The notes below the pieces were generated by a model. That model searched no databases. It was not told where the DNA came from and saw only the letters and a program-made list of their open reading frames with translations. From Microbacterium luteum (GTDB lineage Bacteria; Actinomycetota; Actinomycetes; Actinomycetales; Microbacteriaceae): a DNA stretch of 64,000 nucleotides. Of the stretch, positions 41,334 through 50,281 are shown in pieces. The DNA lies in the NCBI RefSeq assembly GCF_015277875.1, contig NZ_CP063814.1, positions 1,178,001 through 1,242,000 of the forward strand, written 5' to 3'. Both the position numbers and the translations under genes were made by a program. How positions within the stretch are numbered: position 1 is the first letter of the stretch; the number at the start of each line of letters is the position of its first letter.

Positions 41334-44009
41334 TCAGCCGGTGTTCTGCAGACCCGCCGAGACGCCGTTGACCGACAACAGCAGCAGGCGCTGCTGGTCG
41401 GGGTCGAGGTCGCGGCCGTTCGCGGCGTCGTCGCGCAGGGTGCGCAGCGCCCGCAGCTGGAGCAGGGACAGCGCGTCGACGTACGGGCTGCGCAGCTTGA
41501 CCGCACGCTGCAGCACGGGCTTGTTCGCCAGCAGCTCGTCGCCGTCGGTGATGCGCACGACCCACGCGCGGGTGAGCGCCATCTCCTCGCGGACCAGCGT
41601 TGCGAGCTCCTCGCGGTCGCCGAGGTCCAGGTAGCGCATCGCGATGCGGTCGTCGGTCTTCGCGAGACTCATCGCCACGTTGTCGATGAGGGTGCGGAAC
41701 AGCGGCCACTGCTCGTAGGCTCGTCGAAGCTGACCCTCGTCGCCGACCGCCTCGAGGGCCGTTCCCAGACCGAACCAGCCGGCGAGGTTGATGCGGGCCT
41801 GCGACCACGCGAACACCCACGGGATGGCACGCAGGTCGGCCAGGGACTCGACCGACAGCCCGCGTCGCGCCGGGCGGGATCCCAGCGCCAGCAGCCCGAT
41901 CTCCTCCATCGGCGTCACCTGCGCGAACCACGGCGCGAAGCCCGGTGCGTTCACGAGCGCGGCGAAGCGGTCGCGGCTGGCGGCATCCATCGTCGCGCCG
42001 ATCGCGTGAAATCGCTCGGCGGCGTGGCGATTGGTGCGCTCCACGGAAGGCGAGGAGGCCAGGAGCATGGCGGCGGCGACCTGGTCGATATGGCGCTTGG
42101 CGATCGCCGGCTCGCCGTAGCGGGCGAAGATCACCTCGCCCTGTTCGGTGAGCTTGAACCGGCCGTCGACGGAGTGCGGCGGCTGCGCGAGGATCGCCGA
42201 GTTCGCCGGTCCGCCGCCGCGCCCGAGAGCGCCGCCGCGGCCGTGGAACAGCGTCAGCTCGATACCGGACTCCTTCGCCCAGTCCGCGATCGCCGCCTGG
42301 GCCTCGTACAGCGCAAGAGTCGCCGCGACCGGGCCCACGTCCTTCGACGAATCCGAGTACCCGAGCATGACCTCGAGCCGGTTTCCGGTTTCGCCGAGAC
42401 GGGCCGCGAACGCCGGATGCTGCACGATCTCGCGCAGGATGCCGGGCGCGGCCTGGAGATCTGCGAACGTCTCGAACAGGGGGATGACATCGAGGACGGG
42501 CGGGGTGGCGCCCTCGCCGACGGCGTAGCGGGCGAGGCGGTGCACGTTCGCGAGGTCCTCAGCCGACTGCGTGAACGACACGATGTAGCGACCTGCCGCA
42601 CGCGGACCGTAGCGGTCCTGCAGGAACTTCACCACGCGGAAGACCTCGAGCACCTCCTCGGCGAGCTCGGACCGCTCGCCGCCGGCATCGAGTTCGTCGA
42701 GCACCTTGCGGTGCACCGCGGAGTGCTGGCGCACCTCGAGTTCGGCGAGGTGGAAACCGAAGGTCTCGACCTGCCAGATCAGCTGCTGCAGCTGGCCGTA
42801 GGCCTGCCGCGGTGCGCTGGCACTGACCAGGGAGTCCTGCACCACGCGAAGGTCGGCCAGCAGCTCGTCCGGCGTCGCGTAGGCCAGATCAGCGTCACGG
42901 GTGCGGGTCGCGGCGATCTTCCGTGCCGCCAGCAGCACGACGCTGCGGTGCAGCTCGCCGGGGGAGCGCTTGGCGATGTCGCGCGCCGCATCCTCGTCGG
43001 CAGAGCGGAGCCGATGCCACAGCGACGTGACGGCGTCGCTCGGCGGCGTCGTGTCGACGTCGAGGGTGAGGGTGCGTCCGATGCGGAGGGCCGCGCGCTC
43101 GAGACCGAGCAGCACGTGCTCGCTGGCGATCTTCGCCGCCTTGCGTGTCACCGACGCCGTCACGAACGGGTTGCCGTCACGGTCGCCGCCGACCCAGGAT
43201 CCGATCCTCACGAACGGGCGCACCACGGGGGAGCGGCTTCCGGCGGCCGGTCCCTGCAGCGCATCGTCGACGCGACGGTAGACCTCCGGGATCGACGTGA
43301 ACAGGGTGTCGTCGAAGACCGCCATCACGGCGCGCACCTCGTCGGTGGGCGACGGCTTCTCGGCCCGAAGCGGGCCGGTGCGCCACAGCGTGTCGATCTC
43401 CTCGAGCATCTGCCGCTCGGTCCGCCCCTCGTCGGCGCCGTTGCGCAGCGTCGCGTCGCGTTCCTCCAGCAGCTCGGCCAGACGGCGGATGCCCGTGGAG
43501 ATCGCTCGCCGGCGTGCTTCGGTCGGGTGGGCGGTGAAGACAGGGTGGAAGCGCAGCGCCTGCAGACGCTCGAGGGCTGAATCGTCGCCGATCTCGGCGG
43601 CCAGGCGCACGAAGGCCGCAGCGACCGAGTCGGTGGCGTCCTCGCGGTCGGGGCGGCCGTCGCGCTGGCGCAGCACCCGCACGCGCTGGTGCTCCTCGGC
43701 GAGGTTGACGAGGTGGAAGTAGCAGGTGAAGGCGCGGGCGACCTCTTCGGCGCGGTCGATGCTGAAGGAGTCGGCGATCGCCTCTGCCCGGGCGAAGGCC
43801 TCCGGGGTCGCATCCGTGTATGCCTGGATCGTCGCCGCGCGCAGTCGCTCGACATCCTCGAACAGCCCGGGTGAACCGCTCTCGCGGAGCACCCGTCCCA
43901 GCAATCCGCCCAGCAGGCGCACGTCGGCGCGCATCGTGTCGGGGATCTCCTGGCCGGCTTCGTAGCGGCCGACGAGGTCGATCGCCTCGGTGTTCGTCAG
44001 TTCGCGCAT
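41334..44009 (-). CDS. ppc: Phosphoenolpyruvate carboxylase
   Basis: This 891-residue enzyme makes oxaloacetate from PEP and bicarbonate. The catalytic motif FTAHPTEARRR (His161), GGDRDGNP, the flexible loop HGRGGALGRGGGP and the C-terminal VNGVSAGLQNTG are all present. ATG 44009 follows a TAGCGT box by 7 nt on the minus strand, so the transcript is probably leaderless. It is convergent with the disrupted hexapeptide gene and divergent from nhaA. Confidence 0.98.
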   Translation of the reverse strand: MRELTNTEAIDLVGRYEAGQEIPDTMRADVRLLGGLLGRVLRESGSPGLFEDVERLRAATIQAYTDATPEAFARAEAIADSFSIDRAEEVARAFTCYFHLVNLAEEHQRVRVLRQRDGRPDREDATDSVAAAFVRLAAEIGDDSALERLQALRFHPVFTAHPTEARRRAISTGIRRLAELLEERDATLRNGADEGRTERQMLEEIDTLWRTGPLRAEKPSPTDEVRAVMAVFDDTLFTSIPEVYRRVDDALQGPAAGSRSPVVRPFVRIGSWVGGDRDGNPFVTASVTRKAAKIASEHVLLGLERAALRIGRTLTLDVDTTPPSDAVTSLWHRLRSADEDAARDIAKRSPGELHRSVVLLAARKIAATRTRDADLAYATPDELLADLRVVQDSLVSASAPRQAYGQLQQLIWQVETFGFHLAELEVRQHSAVHRKVLDELDAGGERSELAEEVLEVFRVVKFLQDRYGPRAAGRYIVSFTQSAEDLANVHRLARYAVGEGATPPVLDVIPLFETFADLQAAPGILREIVQHPAFAARLGETGNRLEVMLGYSDSSKDVGPVAATLALYEAQAAIADWAKESGIELTLFHGRGGALGRGGGPANSAILAQPPHSVDGRFKLTEQGEVIFARYGEPAIAKRHIDQVAAAMLLASSPSVERTNRHAAERFHAIGATMDAASRDRFAALVNAPGFAPWFAQVTPMEEIGLLALGSRPARRGLSVESLADLRAIPWVFAWSQARINLAGWFGLGTALEAVGDEGQLRRAYEQWPLFRTLIDNVAMSLAKTDDRIAMRYLDLGDREELATLVREEMALTRAWVVRITDGDELLANKPVLQRAVKLRSPYVDALSLLQLRALRTLRDDAANGRDLDPDQQRLLLLSVNGVSAGLQNTG

Positions 44010-44016
44010 GCGTTCA

Positions 44017-44022
44017 ACGCTA
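44017..44022 (-). promoter_or_regulatory. -10 box TAGCGT of leaderless ppc
   Basis: Read on the minus strand, TAGCGT lies 7 nt before ATG 44009. No ribosome binding site is visible. Confidence 0.55.
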
Positions 44023-44084
44023 GCGGCGTCGACGGTGTGCTCCGGACACGGGGAGGGTCGTCGGGTCCTCGCTCCCGGCGCCGG

Positions 44085-44146
44085 TAGACTGGGAGCTTGG
44101 TGTGCCGGGAAGTCTGGTCGGCGTCGTTCAGCGCATCCCACCAGAC
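44085..44146 (+). promoter_or_regulatory. nhaA promoter and structured leader
   Basis: TAGACT (44085-44090) is the probable -10 box. In the leader, GTCTGGT (44112-44118) and ACCAGAC (44140-44146) form a 7-bp stem that ends directly before the GAAAGGA ribosome binding site. It could modulate initiation; it matches no riboswitch I know. Confidence 0.4.
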
Positions 44147-44157
44147 GAAAGGACCCG

Positions 44158-45351
44158 ATGTCCCAGTCTCCTCAGTCGCCCCCGTTCCTGTCACTGTTCC
44201 GGTCCGAGCGCTTCCCCGCGATCGTCCTGCTCGTCGCCGCTGCGGCAGGCCTCGCCGTGGCCAACTCTCCCGCTGGGCCCGCCGTCGATGACTTCATAAA
44301 CGTGTACATCGGCATCCCGGAGTTCTTCGAGCTGTCGGTGTCGCACTGGATCAAGGACGGCCTCCTCGCCCTCTTCTTCTTCGTCGTCGCCGTCGAGCTG
44401 CAGTTCGAACTCACCAGCGGCCAGCTGAACTCGGCCAAGAAGGCGTTGCAGCCGGCGATCGCCGCCGCGGGCGGCGTGATTGTCCCGATCGTCATCTACC
44501 TCGTCATCGCCCACGGCTCCGACGCGGTCAACGGCTGGCCCATCCCCACCGCGACCGACATCGCCTTCGCCCTCGGCGTGCTCGCGGTGTTCGGCAAGGG
44601 GCTCCCCTCCGCCCTCCGCGTCTTCCTGCTCGCTCTCGCGATCCTCGACGACATCGTGGGCATCATCTTCATCGCCGTGCTGTTCACGAGTGACGTCAAC
44701 TACGGCATGCTCCTGGGGGCGGCGGGGCTGGTCGTGCTGTTCGGCATCCTCTCCCGCCGCGTCGACACCCGCGCCCGCATCCCGATCACGATCGCCTTGA
44801 TCGTCATCGGCGTCGTGACGTGGGCGCTCGTGTACAAGTCGGGCGTGCACGCCACGATCGCCGGCGTCGCGCTCGGCCTCGCGATGAGCCAGCAGCCCGC
44901 CCTCCACGCTCGACACGTGCTGGAGCCCTGGGTGAACGGCCTCGTCCTCCCCGTCTTCGCGTTCTCCGCCGCGCTCGTGGTCATCCCCCAGGTGAGCGCG
45001 GGCGAGCTCTCTCCCGCCTTCTGGGGTGTGCTCGTCGCTCTGCCGGTCGGCAAGATCATCGGCATCTCGATCTTCGGATGGATCTCCCTGCGCGTCGGTC
45101 GTCGCGAGGGCCCGCCGGCGCTCACCTTCACCGACCTTCTGGCGGCGGGCTCGCTCGGTGGGATCGGGTTCACCGTCTCGCTGCTGCTGTCGGAGCTCGC
45201 CTTCGCCGAGCATCCGGAGATCCGCGATCAGGCGACGCTCGGTGTTCTCGCCGGGTCGATGGTCTCGCTCGTGCTCGCCGGTGTTCTCGTATCGTGGCGG
45301 GCATGGCACTATCGCCGTCTCGAGCAGAAGACCCCCGCGACGACCGCCTGA
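44158..45351 (+). CDS. nhaA: Na+/H+ antiporter NhaA
   Basis: The 397-residue membrane protein has about 12 helices and the NhaA ion-binding acids: D134 in PTATDIAFALGVLA, and D164-D165 in LAILDDIVGI, equivalent to D133/D163/D164 of the Escherichia coli protein. It expels sodium in exchange for protons. GAAAGGA precedes ATG 44158. Its 3' end overlaps mazG by 49 nt. Confidence 0.96.
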   Translation: MSQSPQSPPFLSLFRSERFPAIVLLVAAAAGLAVANSPAGPAVDDFINVYIGIPEFFELSVSHWIKDGLLALFFFVVAVELQFELTSGQLNSAKKALQPAIAAAGGVIVPIVIYLVIAHGSDAVNGWPIPTATDIAFALGVLAVFGKGLPSALRVFLLALAILDDIVGIIFIAVLFTSDVNYGMLLGAAGLVVLFGILSRRVDTRARIPITIALIVIGVVTWALVYKSGVHATIAGVALGLAMSQQPALHARHVLEPWVNGLVLPVFAFSAALVVIPQVSAGELSPAFWGVLVALPVGKIIGISIFGWISLRVGRREGPPALTFTDLLAAGSLGGIGFTVSLLLSELAFAEHPEIRDQATLGVLAGSMVSLVLAGVLVSWRAWHYRRLEQKTPATTA

Positions 45352-46052
45352 GCGATCCGCTCCGGCAAGCCGCCGACACGATGCGCGCGGTGCGTGACCG
45401 GTGCGTCTGGACGCAGCAGATCGACCATCGCGCACTCGTGCCGTATCTCGTGGAGGAGAGCGCCGAGCTCATCGACGCGATCGAGGCCGGCCCTCGGGCG
45501 GAGATGAGGGAGGAACTCGGCGACCTGCTGTGGCAGGTGCTGTTCCACGCCGAGATCGCCTCGAGGGATGCCGAGGACCCCTTCGACATCGACGACGTCG
45601 CGCGAGGGCTGACGGAGAAGATGGTGCGCCGGCACCCTCATGTGTTCGCCGGTGCCGTGGCGAACACTCCGGAAGAGGTCCTCGTGCACTGGAACGCCGC
45701 GAAGGCGGCCGAGAAGCACGAGCGGCAGTCCGTTCTCGATGGAGTATCGCACCACATGCCGTCGCTCGCGCTCGCGCAGAAGCTCGTCGGCAAGGCCGCG
45801 CAGGTGGGCGTGGGCGATTCGTCTCGCTTCGCTCGCGGGGCGACCGTCCCCCCGGTCGTTGAGCGAGGGAGCGGAGCGACCGAGACGAAACGCCCCGAGT
45901 CCGAGCACGACCTCGGCGACGCGCTGCTCGCACTCGTCGCCGTGGCCCGCGAGAACGGCTGGGACGCGGAGCGGGCCCTGCGTGAGCGCCTGCGCGGGCT
46001 CACCGCAGACGTCCGTGCGGCAGAGGGTGGGGCGGCCGACCTGGAACAATAG
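45303..46052 (+). CDS. mazG: Nucleoside triphosphate pyrophosphohydrolase MazG, with an in-frame insertion
   Basis: The 249-residue MazG hydrolyses (d)NTPs to monophosphates. The metal-binding helices are EESAELIDAI (51-60) and EELGDLLWQV (70-79), followed by RRHPHVFAG and the linker to the C-terminal part. Residues about 172-199, between VGKAAQVGVG and EHDLGDALLA, are absent from the usual alignment position and are encoded by a palindromic element at 45817-45897. The insertion keeps the frame. ATG 45303 starts inside nhaA. Confidence 0.9.
   Translation: MALSPSRAEDPRDDRLSDPLRQAADTMRAVRDRCVWTQQIDHRALVPYLVEESAELIDAIEAGPRAEMREELGDLLWQVLFHAEIASRDAEDPFDIDDVARGLTEKMVRRHPHVFAGAVANTPEEVLVHWNAAKAAEKHERQSVLDGVSHHMPSLALAQKLVGKAAQVGVGDSSRFARGATVPPVVERGSGATETKRPESEHDLGDALLALVAVARENGWDAERALRERLRGLTADVRAAEGGAADLEQ
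45821..45892. repeat. Palindromic element inside mazG
   Basis: GTCTCGCTTCGCTCG (45821-45835) faces GAGCGAGGGAGCGGAGC and CGAGAC within 45854-45892. The right part also carries GGTCGTTGAGCGAG and GAGACGAAACG. From memory, closely similar palindromes are common between genes in Microbacteriaceae. Here it is translated in frame. Confidence 0.65.
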
Positions 46053-46056
46053 CCGG

Positions 46057-47334
46057 GTGGCATCCGTGAACCCGCCGCGCGGCATGCGCGACTTCCTCCC
46101 CGCAGACAAGGCCCGCCGCGAGCGAGTGCTCGCCGTCATCCGGGAGCGCTACCGCGCCCACGGCTTCGACGAGATCGAGACCCCCGTCATGGAGGAGTAC
46201 GCGCGCCTGCATGCCGGCATCGGCGGTGACAACGAGAAGCTCGCCTTCAACGTGCTCAAGCGCGGGCTGAATGCCGAAGCGATCGTCGCGGCGGCCGAAG
46301 ACCCCGCGGCGCTCACCGATCTCGGGCTCCGCTACGACCTCACCGTCCCGCTGGCGCGCTTCTATGCGACCAACCGCGGGCAGCTCCCCACGATCTTCCG
46401 GGCGGTGCAGATCGCGCCCGTGTGGCGAGCCGAACGACCGCAGAAGGGGCGCTATCGGCAGTTCATGCAGTGCGACATCGACATCATCGGGGATGCGTCC
46501 ACCCGTGCCGAGGTGGAGCTGATCACTGCGACGCTGGACACCCTCGATGCCCTCGGGCTCGAGGGTGGCTCGGTGCGCATCAACGACCGGCGCCTGCTCG
46601 ACGCGATGCTCGAGCACTTCGGCTTTCCCGTCGAGGAGCGCCCGAGCGTTCTCATCACGATCGACAAGCTCGACAAGATCGGCCCGGACGGGGTCCGTAC
46701 CGAGTTGCTCGAGCGCTCCGGTGCGCGCGCGGCCGTCGAGGCCTTCGCGGAATTCCTTTCGCGCGAGCCGGAAGAGGCATCCGGGTTCGGCGTCGAGGCG
46801 ATCCGCGCCGCGCTGCCCGCGGGGCTGGATGGGGAGGCGGTCGCTGCGCTCGGTGAGATCGGCGCGGCCGTCGCCGCCGCGCGCGGCGCCGGTGTGGCGC
46901 TCACGTTCGATCCGTTCCTCGTGCGGGGGATGGGGTATTACACCGGCACCATCTTCGAGGTCGCGCACCCGTCGGTGCCCTACTCGCTCGGCGGCGGCGG
47001 ACGCTACGACGGCATGATCGGACGCTTCCTCGGGCAGGAGGCGCCGGCCGTCGGCTTCTCGATCGGCTTCGAGCGCATCGTCGACCTCGTCGCGGACCAG
47101 GTCGACCAGGCGACCCCGGCGATCGTGCTCGTGCACGACCGGGATGTGCCGGTCGCCGAGCTCGCCGCGCTGAAGGCCGCGTTCATCCGTCGCGGTCAGC
47201 GGGTGCGGCTCGAACAGCGACCGAGAAACCTCAAGACCCTGCTGGAGCGGGCTGCCGCGGACGGGTACTCCCACTTCGCGGCGGTGACCGCCGGGGCGCA
47301 CATCGATGACCTCGAGGTCAAACCGCTCGAGTGA
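46057..47334 (+). CDS. hisS: Histidyl-tRNA synthetase
   Basis: This 425-residue class II synthetase has motif 1 (PRGMRDFLP region), motif 2 (FRAVQIAPVWRAERPQKGR, then YRQFMQCDIDIIG), the histidine-binding segments and motif 3 (AVGFSIGFERI), plus the C-terminal anticodon-binding domain (about 335-425). The GTG start at 46057 lies 4 nt after the mazG stop; a second GTG at 46066 is possible. It is in an operon with nhaA and mazG. Confidence 0.97.
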   Translation: MASVNPPRGMRDFLPADKARRERVLAVIRERYRAHGFDEIETPVMEEYARLHAGIGGDNEKLAFNVLKRGLNAEAIVAAAEDPAALTDLGLRYDLTVPLARFYATNRGQLPTIFRAVQIAPVWRAERPQKGRYRQFMQCDIDIIGDASTRAEVELITATLDTLDALGLEGGSVRINDRRLLDAMLEHFGFPVEERPSVLITIDKLDKIGPDGVRTELLERSGARAAVEAFAEFLSREPEEASGFGVEAIRAALPAGLDGEAVAALGEIGAAVAAARGAGVALTFDPFLVRGMGYYTGTIFEVAHPSVPYSLGGGGRYDGMIGRFLGQEAPAVGFSIGFERIVDLVADQVDQATPAIVLVHDRDVPVAELAALKAAFIRRGQRVRLEQRPRNLKTLLERAAADGYSHFAAVTAGAHIDDLEVKPLE

Positions 47335-47401
47335 GGCGTCTGGCCGCATTCGTTCACCGCGGCGTCAGCCCGGGTTCACGTCGACCCGGTCGAATCGGCG
47401 C

Positions 47402-48232
47402 ATGAGCAGGGCCGGGACGGGCGTCGTGGTCGGGATGACCGCGGCGGGGGCGGTCGTATCGTCGATGGTGGTCGTCCGCATCGCGCTGGCGCGGCAGGCG
47501 GCGTACGCCCGCCGCGTGATCGGGAAGCCGCTGGGGGAGGATGCCCTCGAGGCGGACCGGGTGTGGCGGCGCAAGCTCGACGGCGAGCCGCTGGAGCTGC
47601 TGATCCTCGGTGACTCGATCGCCGCCGGTCTCGGCGCGACGCGACGCAAGGAGACGCTCGGGGCGCGCATCGCCAAGGGCCTCGCGAACAGGGCGCGGCG
47701 ACCCGTGCGCCTGCGCACGGTGGCGGTCGTCGGATCCGAGTCATCGGCGCTCCGCGAGCAGCTCGATGACCTGCCGGACGAGTACGAACCCGACGTCGCG
47801 GTCATCGTCGTCGGCGGGAACGACATCACGCACCGCGTTCCGGTGGCGACCTCCGTCTCGCACCTGACCGAGGCGATCGCACGCCTCCGCTCGCGCGGAA
47901 CGCAGGTGGTCGTCGGCACGTGTCCCGATCTCGGTGCCCTCCGTCCGGTGCCGCAGCCGCTTCGTTCGCTCGGATCGCGCATGTCGCGCCAGCTCGCACT
48001 CGCTCAGGCGGACGCGGCCGTCGCCGCCGGCGCGTATGCGGTCTCGCTCCGGCACGCCGTCGGCCCGTTCTTCATCTCGCAGCCCGATGAGATGTTCAGC
48101 CTTGATCGCTTCCACCCGAGCGCGCTCGGCTACCGCCGCACAGCCGAGGCGCTGCTGCCCGCCGTCGCCGGCTCTCTCGGTTTCGGTCGCACCAGCGCCG
48201 CCACACGCCACCCCCGCGGCGACGCTTCCTGA
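47402..48232 (+). CDS. SGNH/GDSL-family hydrolase, membrane anchored
   Basis: The 276-residue protein has an N-terminal hydrophobic segment (about 8-28), then SGNH blocks: block I LILGDSIAAGLGA (nucleophile Ser), block III GGNDITH and block V DRFHPSALGY (Asp and His). It is probably an extracytoplasmic esterase or lipase. ATG 47402 is chosen; there is no strong ribosome binding site. It follows hisS with a 67-bp gap. Confidence 0.88.
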   Translation: MSRAGTGVVVGMTAAGAVVSSMVVVRIALARQAAYARRVIGKPLGEDALEADRVWRRKLDGEPLELLILGDSIAAGLGATRRKETLGARIAKGLANRARRPVRLRTVAVVGSESSALREQLDDLPDEYEPDVAVIVVGGNDITHRVPVATSVSHLTEAIARLRSRGTQVVVGTCPDLGALRPVPQPLRSLGSRMSRQLALAQADAAVAAGAYAVSLRHAVGPFFISQPDEMFSLDRFHPSALGYRRTAEALLPAVAGSLGFGRTSAATRHPRGDAS

Positions 48233-48300
48233 CGGGCTCCGCCGCCCCGGCGCACCGCCGCGTGCCGGCATCGACGCCCGTCGCTTTTCCTCCCCGCTCG

Positions 48301-48800
48301 GCCCTAACTCAGGCTGGACGCGCCGGGGACGGGGCGACACGCCGACAGGGCGCGTCTCGCACCTCGCGCAGCCTGAATTCGTGCACGGTCGTGGTCGCGA
48401 CGGTGGCCGTGGTCGCGCCCGCTACTGCGACTGTGGCCGTCACGAAGAGCGCCGCCTCCTGGCGCGCCGCCGCTCGGCGCCCGTTCCACCTCGCGTATGG
48501 CCCTAACTCAGGCTGGACGCGCCGGGGAGGGGCAACACGCCGACAGGACGCGTCCTGCGCCTCGCGCAGCCTGAGTTCGTGCATGGTCGTGGTCGCGACA
48601 GTGGCCGTGGTCGCGACCGCTACTGCGACTGCGGCCGTCACGAAGGGCTCCGCCGCCGGCGCGCCCTGATTTGCCGGCGCCCGATGCCGTTTCGCCTCCC
48701 GCTCGGCCCTAACTCAGGCTGGACGCGCCGGGGACGGGGCGACACGCCTACAGGGCGCGTCTCGCACCTCGCGCAGCCTGAATTCGTGCACGGTCGTGGC
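48301..48800. repeat. Array of three related palindromic repeats in a 637-bp gap without a gene
   Basis: Units beginning GCCCTAACTCAGGCTGGACG start at 48301, 48500 and 48706. Units 1 and 3 are almost identical for about 90 bp; units 1 and 2 share about 150 bp. In each, AACTCAGGCTG and CAGCCTGA-A/G-TT form inverted arms around a GC-rich core. The arms are exact in unit 2 (48505-48515 with 48567-48577). The whole gap 48233-48869 contains this array and the promoter of the next gene. Confidence 0.85.
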
Positions 48801-48857
48801 CCTGACGAACGGCTCTCCAGATCGCCGGCAAGGGTTTTGGATTTGTTATAGTGAAAG

Positions 48858-48863
48858 TATAAT
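48858..48863 (+). promoter_or_regulatory. Perfect -10 box TATAAT of a leaderless regulator gene
   Basis: TATAAT ends 6 nt before GTG 48870. The surrounding 30 bp is strikingly AT-rich for this genome, with TTATAGTG and TATAATAG that could form an autoregulatory site. Confidence 0.65.
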
Positions 48864-48869
48864 AGCGGT

Positions 48870-49235
48870 GTGCTGATTCGGATCGACCCATCACGCGACG
48901 CGGCCCTGTGGGAACAGGTCGCCGCCTCGGTGCGCACCGCGATCGCCGCCGGGAAGATCCGCTCGGGGGAGAGGCTTCCCTCCGCGCGTGAGGTCGCCGG
49001 CTCGCTCGACCTCAACCTGCACACGGTGCTGCGCGCCTACCAGGAGCTGCGCGACGAGGGCCTCGTGGACATGAGGCGGGGCCGCGGTGCGGTCGTCACC
49101 GAGGCCGCCGACGGATTGCGCCGGCTCCGCGACGACGTGGTCGCCCTCGCCTCTCGTGCGCGGAGCCTCGGGCTCGCGCCGGACGTGCTCGCTTCGCTGC
49201 TGGCCGATGTGGATCCAGAGGAGGACCCGTCATGA
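48870..49235 (+). CDS. GntR-family regulator, YtrA subfamily
   Basis: The 121-residue protein is a winged-helix domain (about 10-78; LPSAREVAGSLDLNLHTVLRA) plus a short helical dimerisation tail, the compact YtrA type. These usually autoregulate operons for membrane proteins or ABC transporters. The GTG start appears leaderless from a TATAAT promoter. The next gene starts within its stop codon (ATGA overlap), so all three genes of the operon are linked. Confidence 0.92.
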   Translation: MLIRIDPSRDAALWEQVAASVRTAIAAGKIRSGERLPSAREVAGSLDLNLHTVLRAYQELRDEGLVDMRRGRGAVVTEAADGLRRLRDDVVALASRARSLGLAPDVLASLLADVDPEEDPS

Positions 49236-50281
49236 CCGTCTCCCCTCCCGAGAACGATAGGAAACGACTCACCCGGGCGCGCCGCGCGTTCGTGTGGTTC
49301 GGCATCGTCCTGCCGCTGGCGATGACCGTCGCGGCGGTGGCGATCCAGCTGTGGCTGCTGCCTCGCGTTCCCGACCCCGTCGCGGTCCATTGGGCGGTGT
49401 CGGGCGCCCCCGACGGCTACGCGGCGCCGTGGACCGTTCCGGCCCTCAGTGCCGGCCTGGGCATCGGGATGACGCTCGTGCTGTCGGCGTTCGCCCTCCT
49501 CGGTTCGCGCGAGGGGGAGTGGGGAGCCACGATGCGGTTCCTCGGCTCGCTCGCTCCCGCCGTCGTGGGTGCCGTGATGGTCGTGATCACCGGAACGTAT
49601 GCGGCGCAGGTCGATCTGCCGGCGGCCACGCAGTCGGCCGGGATCTTCGGACCGCTCGTCTGGGGCAGCGCCACGGGGATCGTCGTCGGAGTCGTGGCCT
49701 GGGTTTCGCAGCCGCGCCTGACGGTGAGCGGCGGAACTGTCCGCCCGGCGACACCGGTCCTCCTGGGGCCGGGCGAGCGCGCCGTCTGGGTGCGCACCGC
49801 ATCTCTCGCGAGTGGCGGGATGGCGGTGCTCGTCGGTGCGGCGGTACTCCTCTTCGCACTCGCCGCACTCGACATCGCCACCGCGGGAAGCGCCTGGCCG
49901 ATCCTGCTGATCGTGGCGGTCGTCGTGACAGCGGCCATCCTCGCCACCATGCTGTTCCGCGTCCGCGTCGACCACGACGGACTGAGCGTGACCAGCCTGC
50001 TGGGCGTGCCGAGGTTCCGGGTGTCACTCGATCAGGTCGTCGAGGTGAAGGTGGTCACGATCAATCCGATGGCGGACTTCGGCGGATGGGGACTGCGGAA
50101 GGCACTGGATGGACGCACCGGCGTGGTCCTGCGCCGTGGCGAGGCCCTCGAGGTCGAGCGCGCGAGGGGCGGAGCCTTCGTCGTCACCGTCGACGATGCA
50201 TCGACGGCCTCCGGTCTCCTCCTGGCCCTGCGCGAGCGCGGCGAGCGCGGCGAAGGCGGCGACCACGGAGGCGCTGCATGA
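49232..50281 (+). CDS. DUF1648 (SdpI-like) membrane protein
   Basis: The 349-residue protein has about six helices. The DUF1648 signature RVPDPVAVHWAVSGAPDGYA lies after the first helix. The C-terminal 100 residues form a soluble domain with a PH-like pattern (FRVSLDQVVEVKV). DUF1648 occurs in SdpI, the immunity protein against the SdpC toxin in Bacillus. It overlaps the regulator by 4 nt and the protease gene by 4 nt. Confidence 0.8.
   Translation: MTVSPPENDRKRLTRARRAFVWFGIVLPLAMTVAAVAIQLWLLPRVPDPVAVHWAVSGAPDGYAAPWTVPALSAGLGIGMTLVLSAFALLGSREGEWGATMRFLGSLAPAVVGAVMVVITGTYAAQVDLPAATQSAGIFGPLVWGSATGIVVGVVAWVSQPRLTVSGGTVRPATPVLLGPGERAVWVRTASLASGGMAVLVGAAVLLFALAALDIATAGSAWPILLIVAVVVTAAILATMLFRVRVDHDGLSVTSLLGVPRFRVSLDQVVEVKVVTINPMADFGGWGLRKALDGRTGVVLRRGEALEVERARGGAFVVTVDDASTASGLLLALRERGERGEGGDHGGAA

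Noticed and set aside
41328..41634. C-terminal extension of the hexapeptide protein over ppc
   Set aside because: The extension is antisense to ppc coding sequence and arises from the frameshift. The family-like ending lies in another frame and stops at 41327.
48309..48641. A 110-codon minus-strand frame with repeated peptide segments
   Set aside because: It is a translation of the DNA repeats; there is no convincing ribosome binding site, and the peptide repeats mirror the palindromic units.
48301..48800. Possible CRISPR array
   Set aside because: Units are about 200 bp apart, imperfect and much longer than CRISPR repeats; spacers are themselves related, and no cas genes are present.
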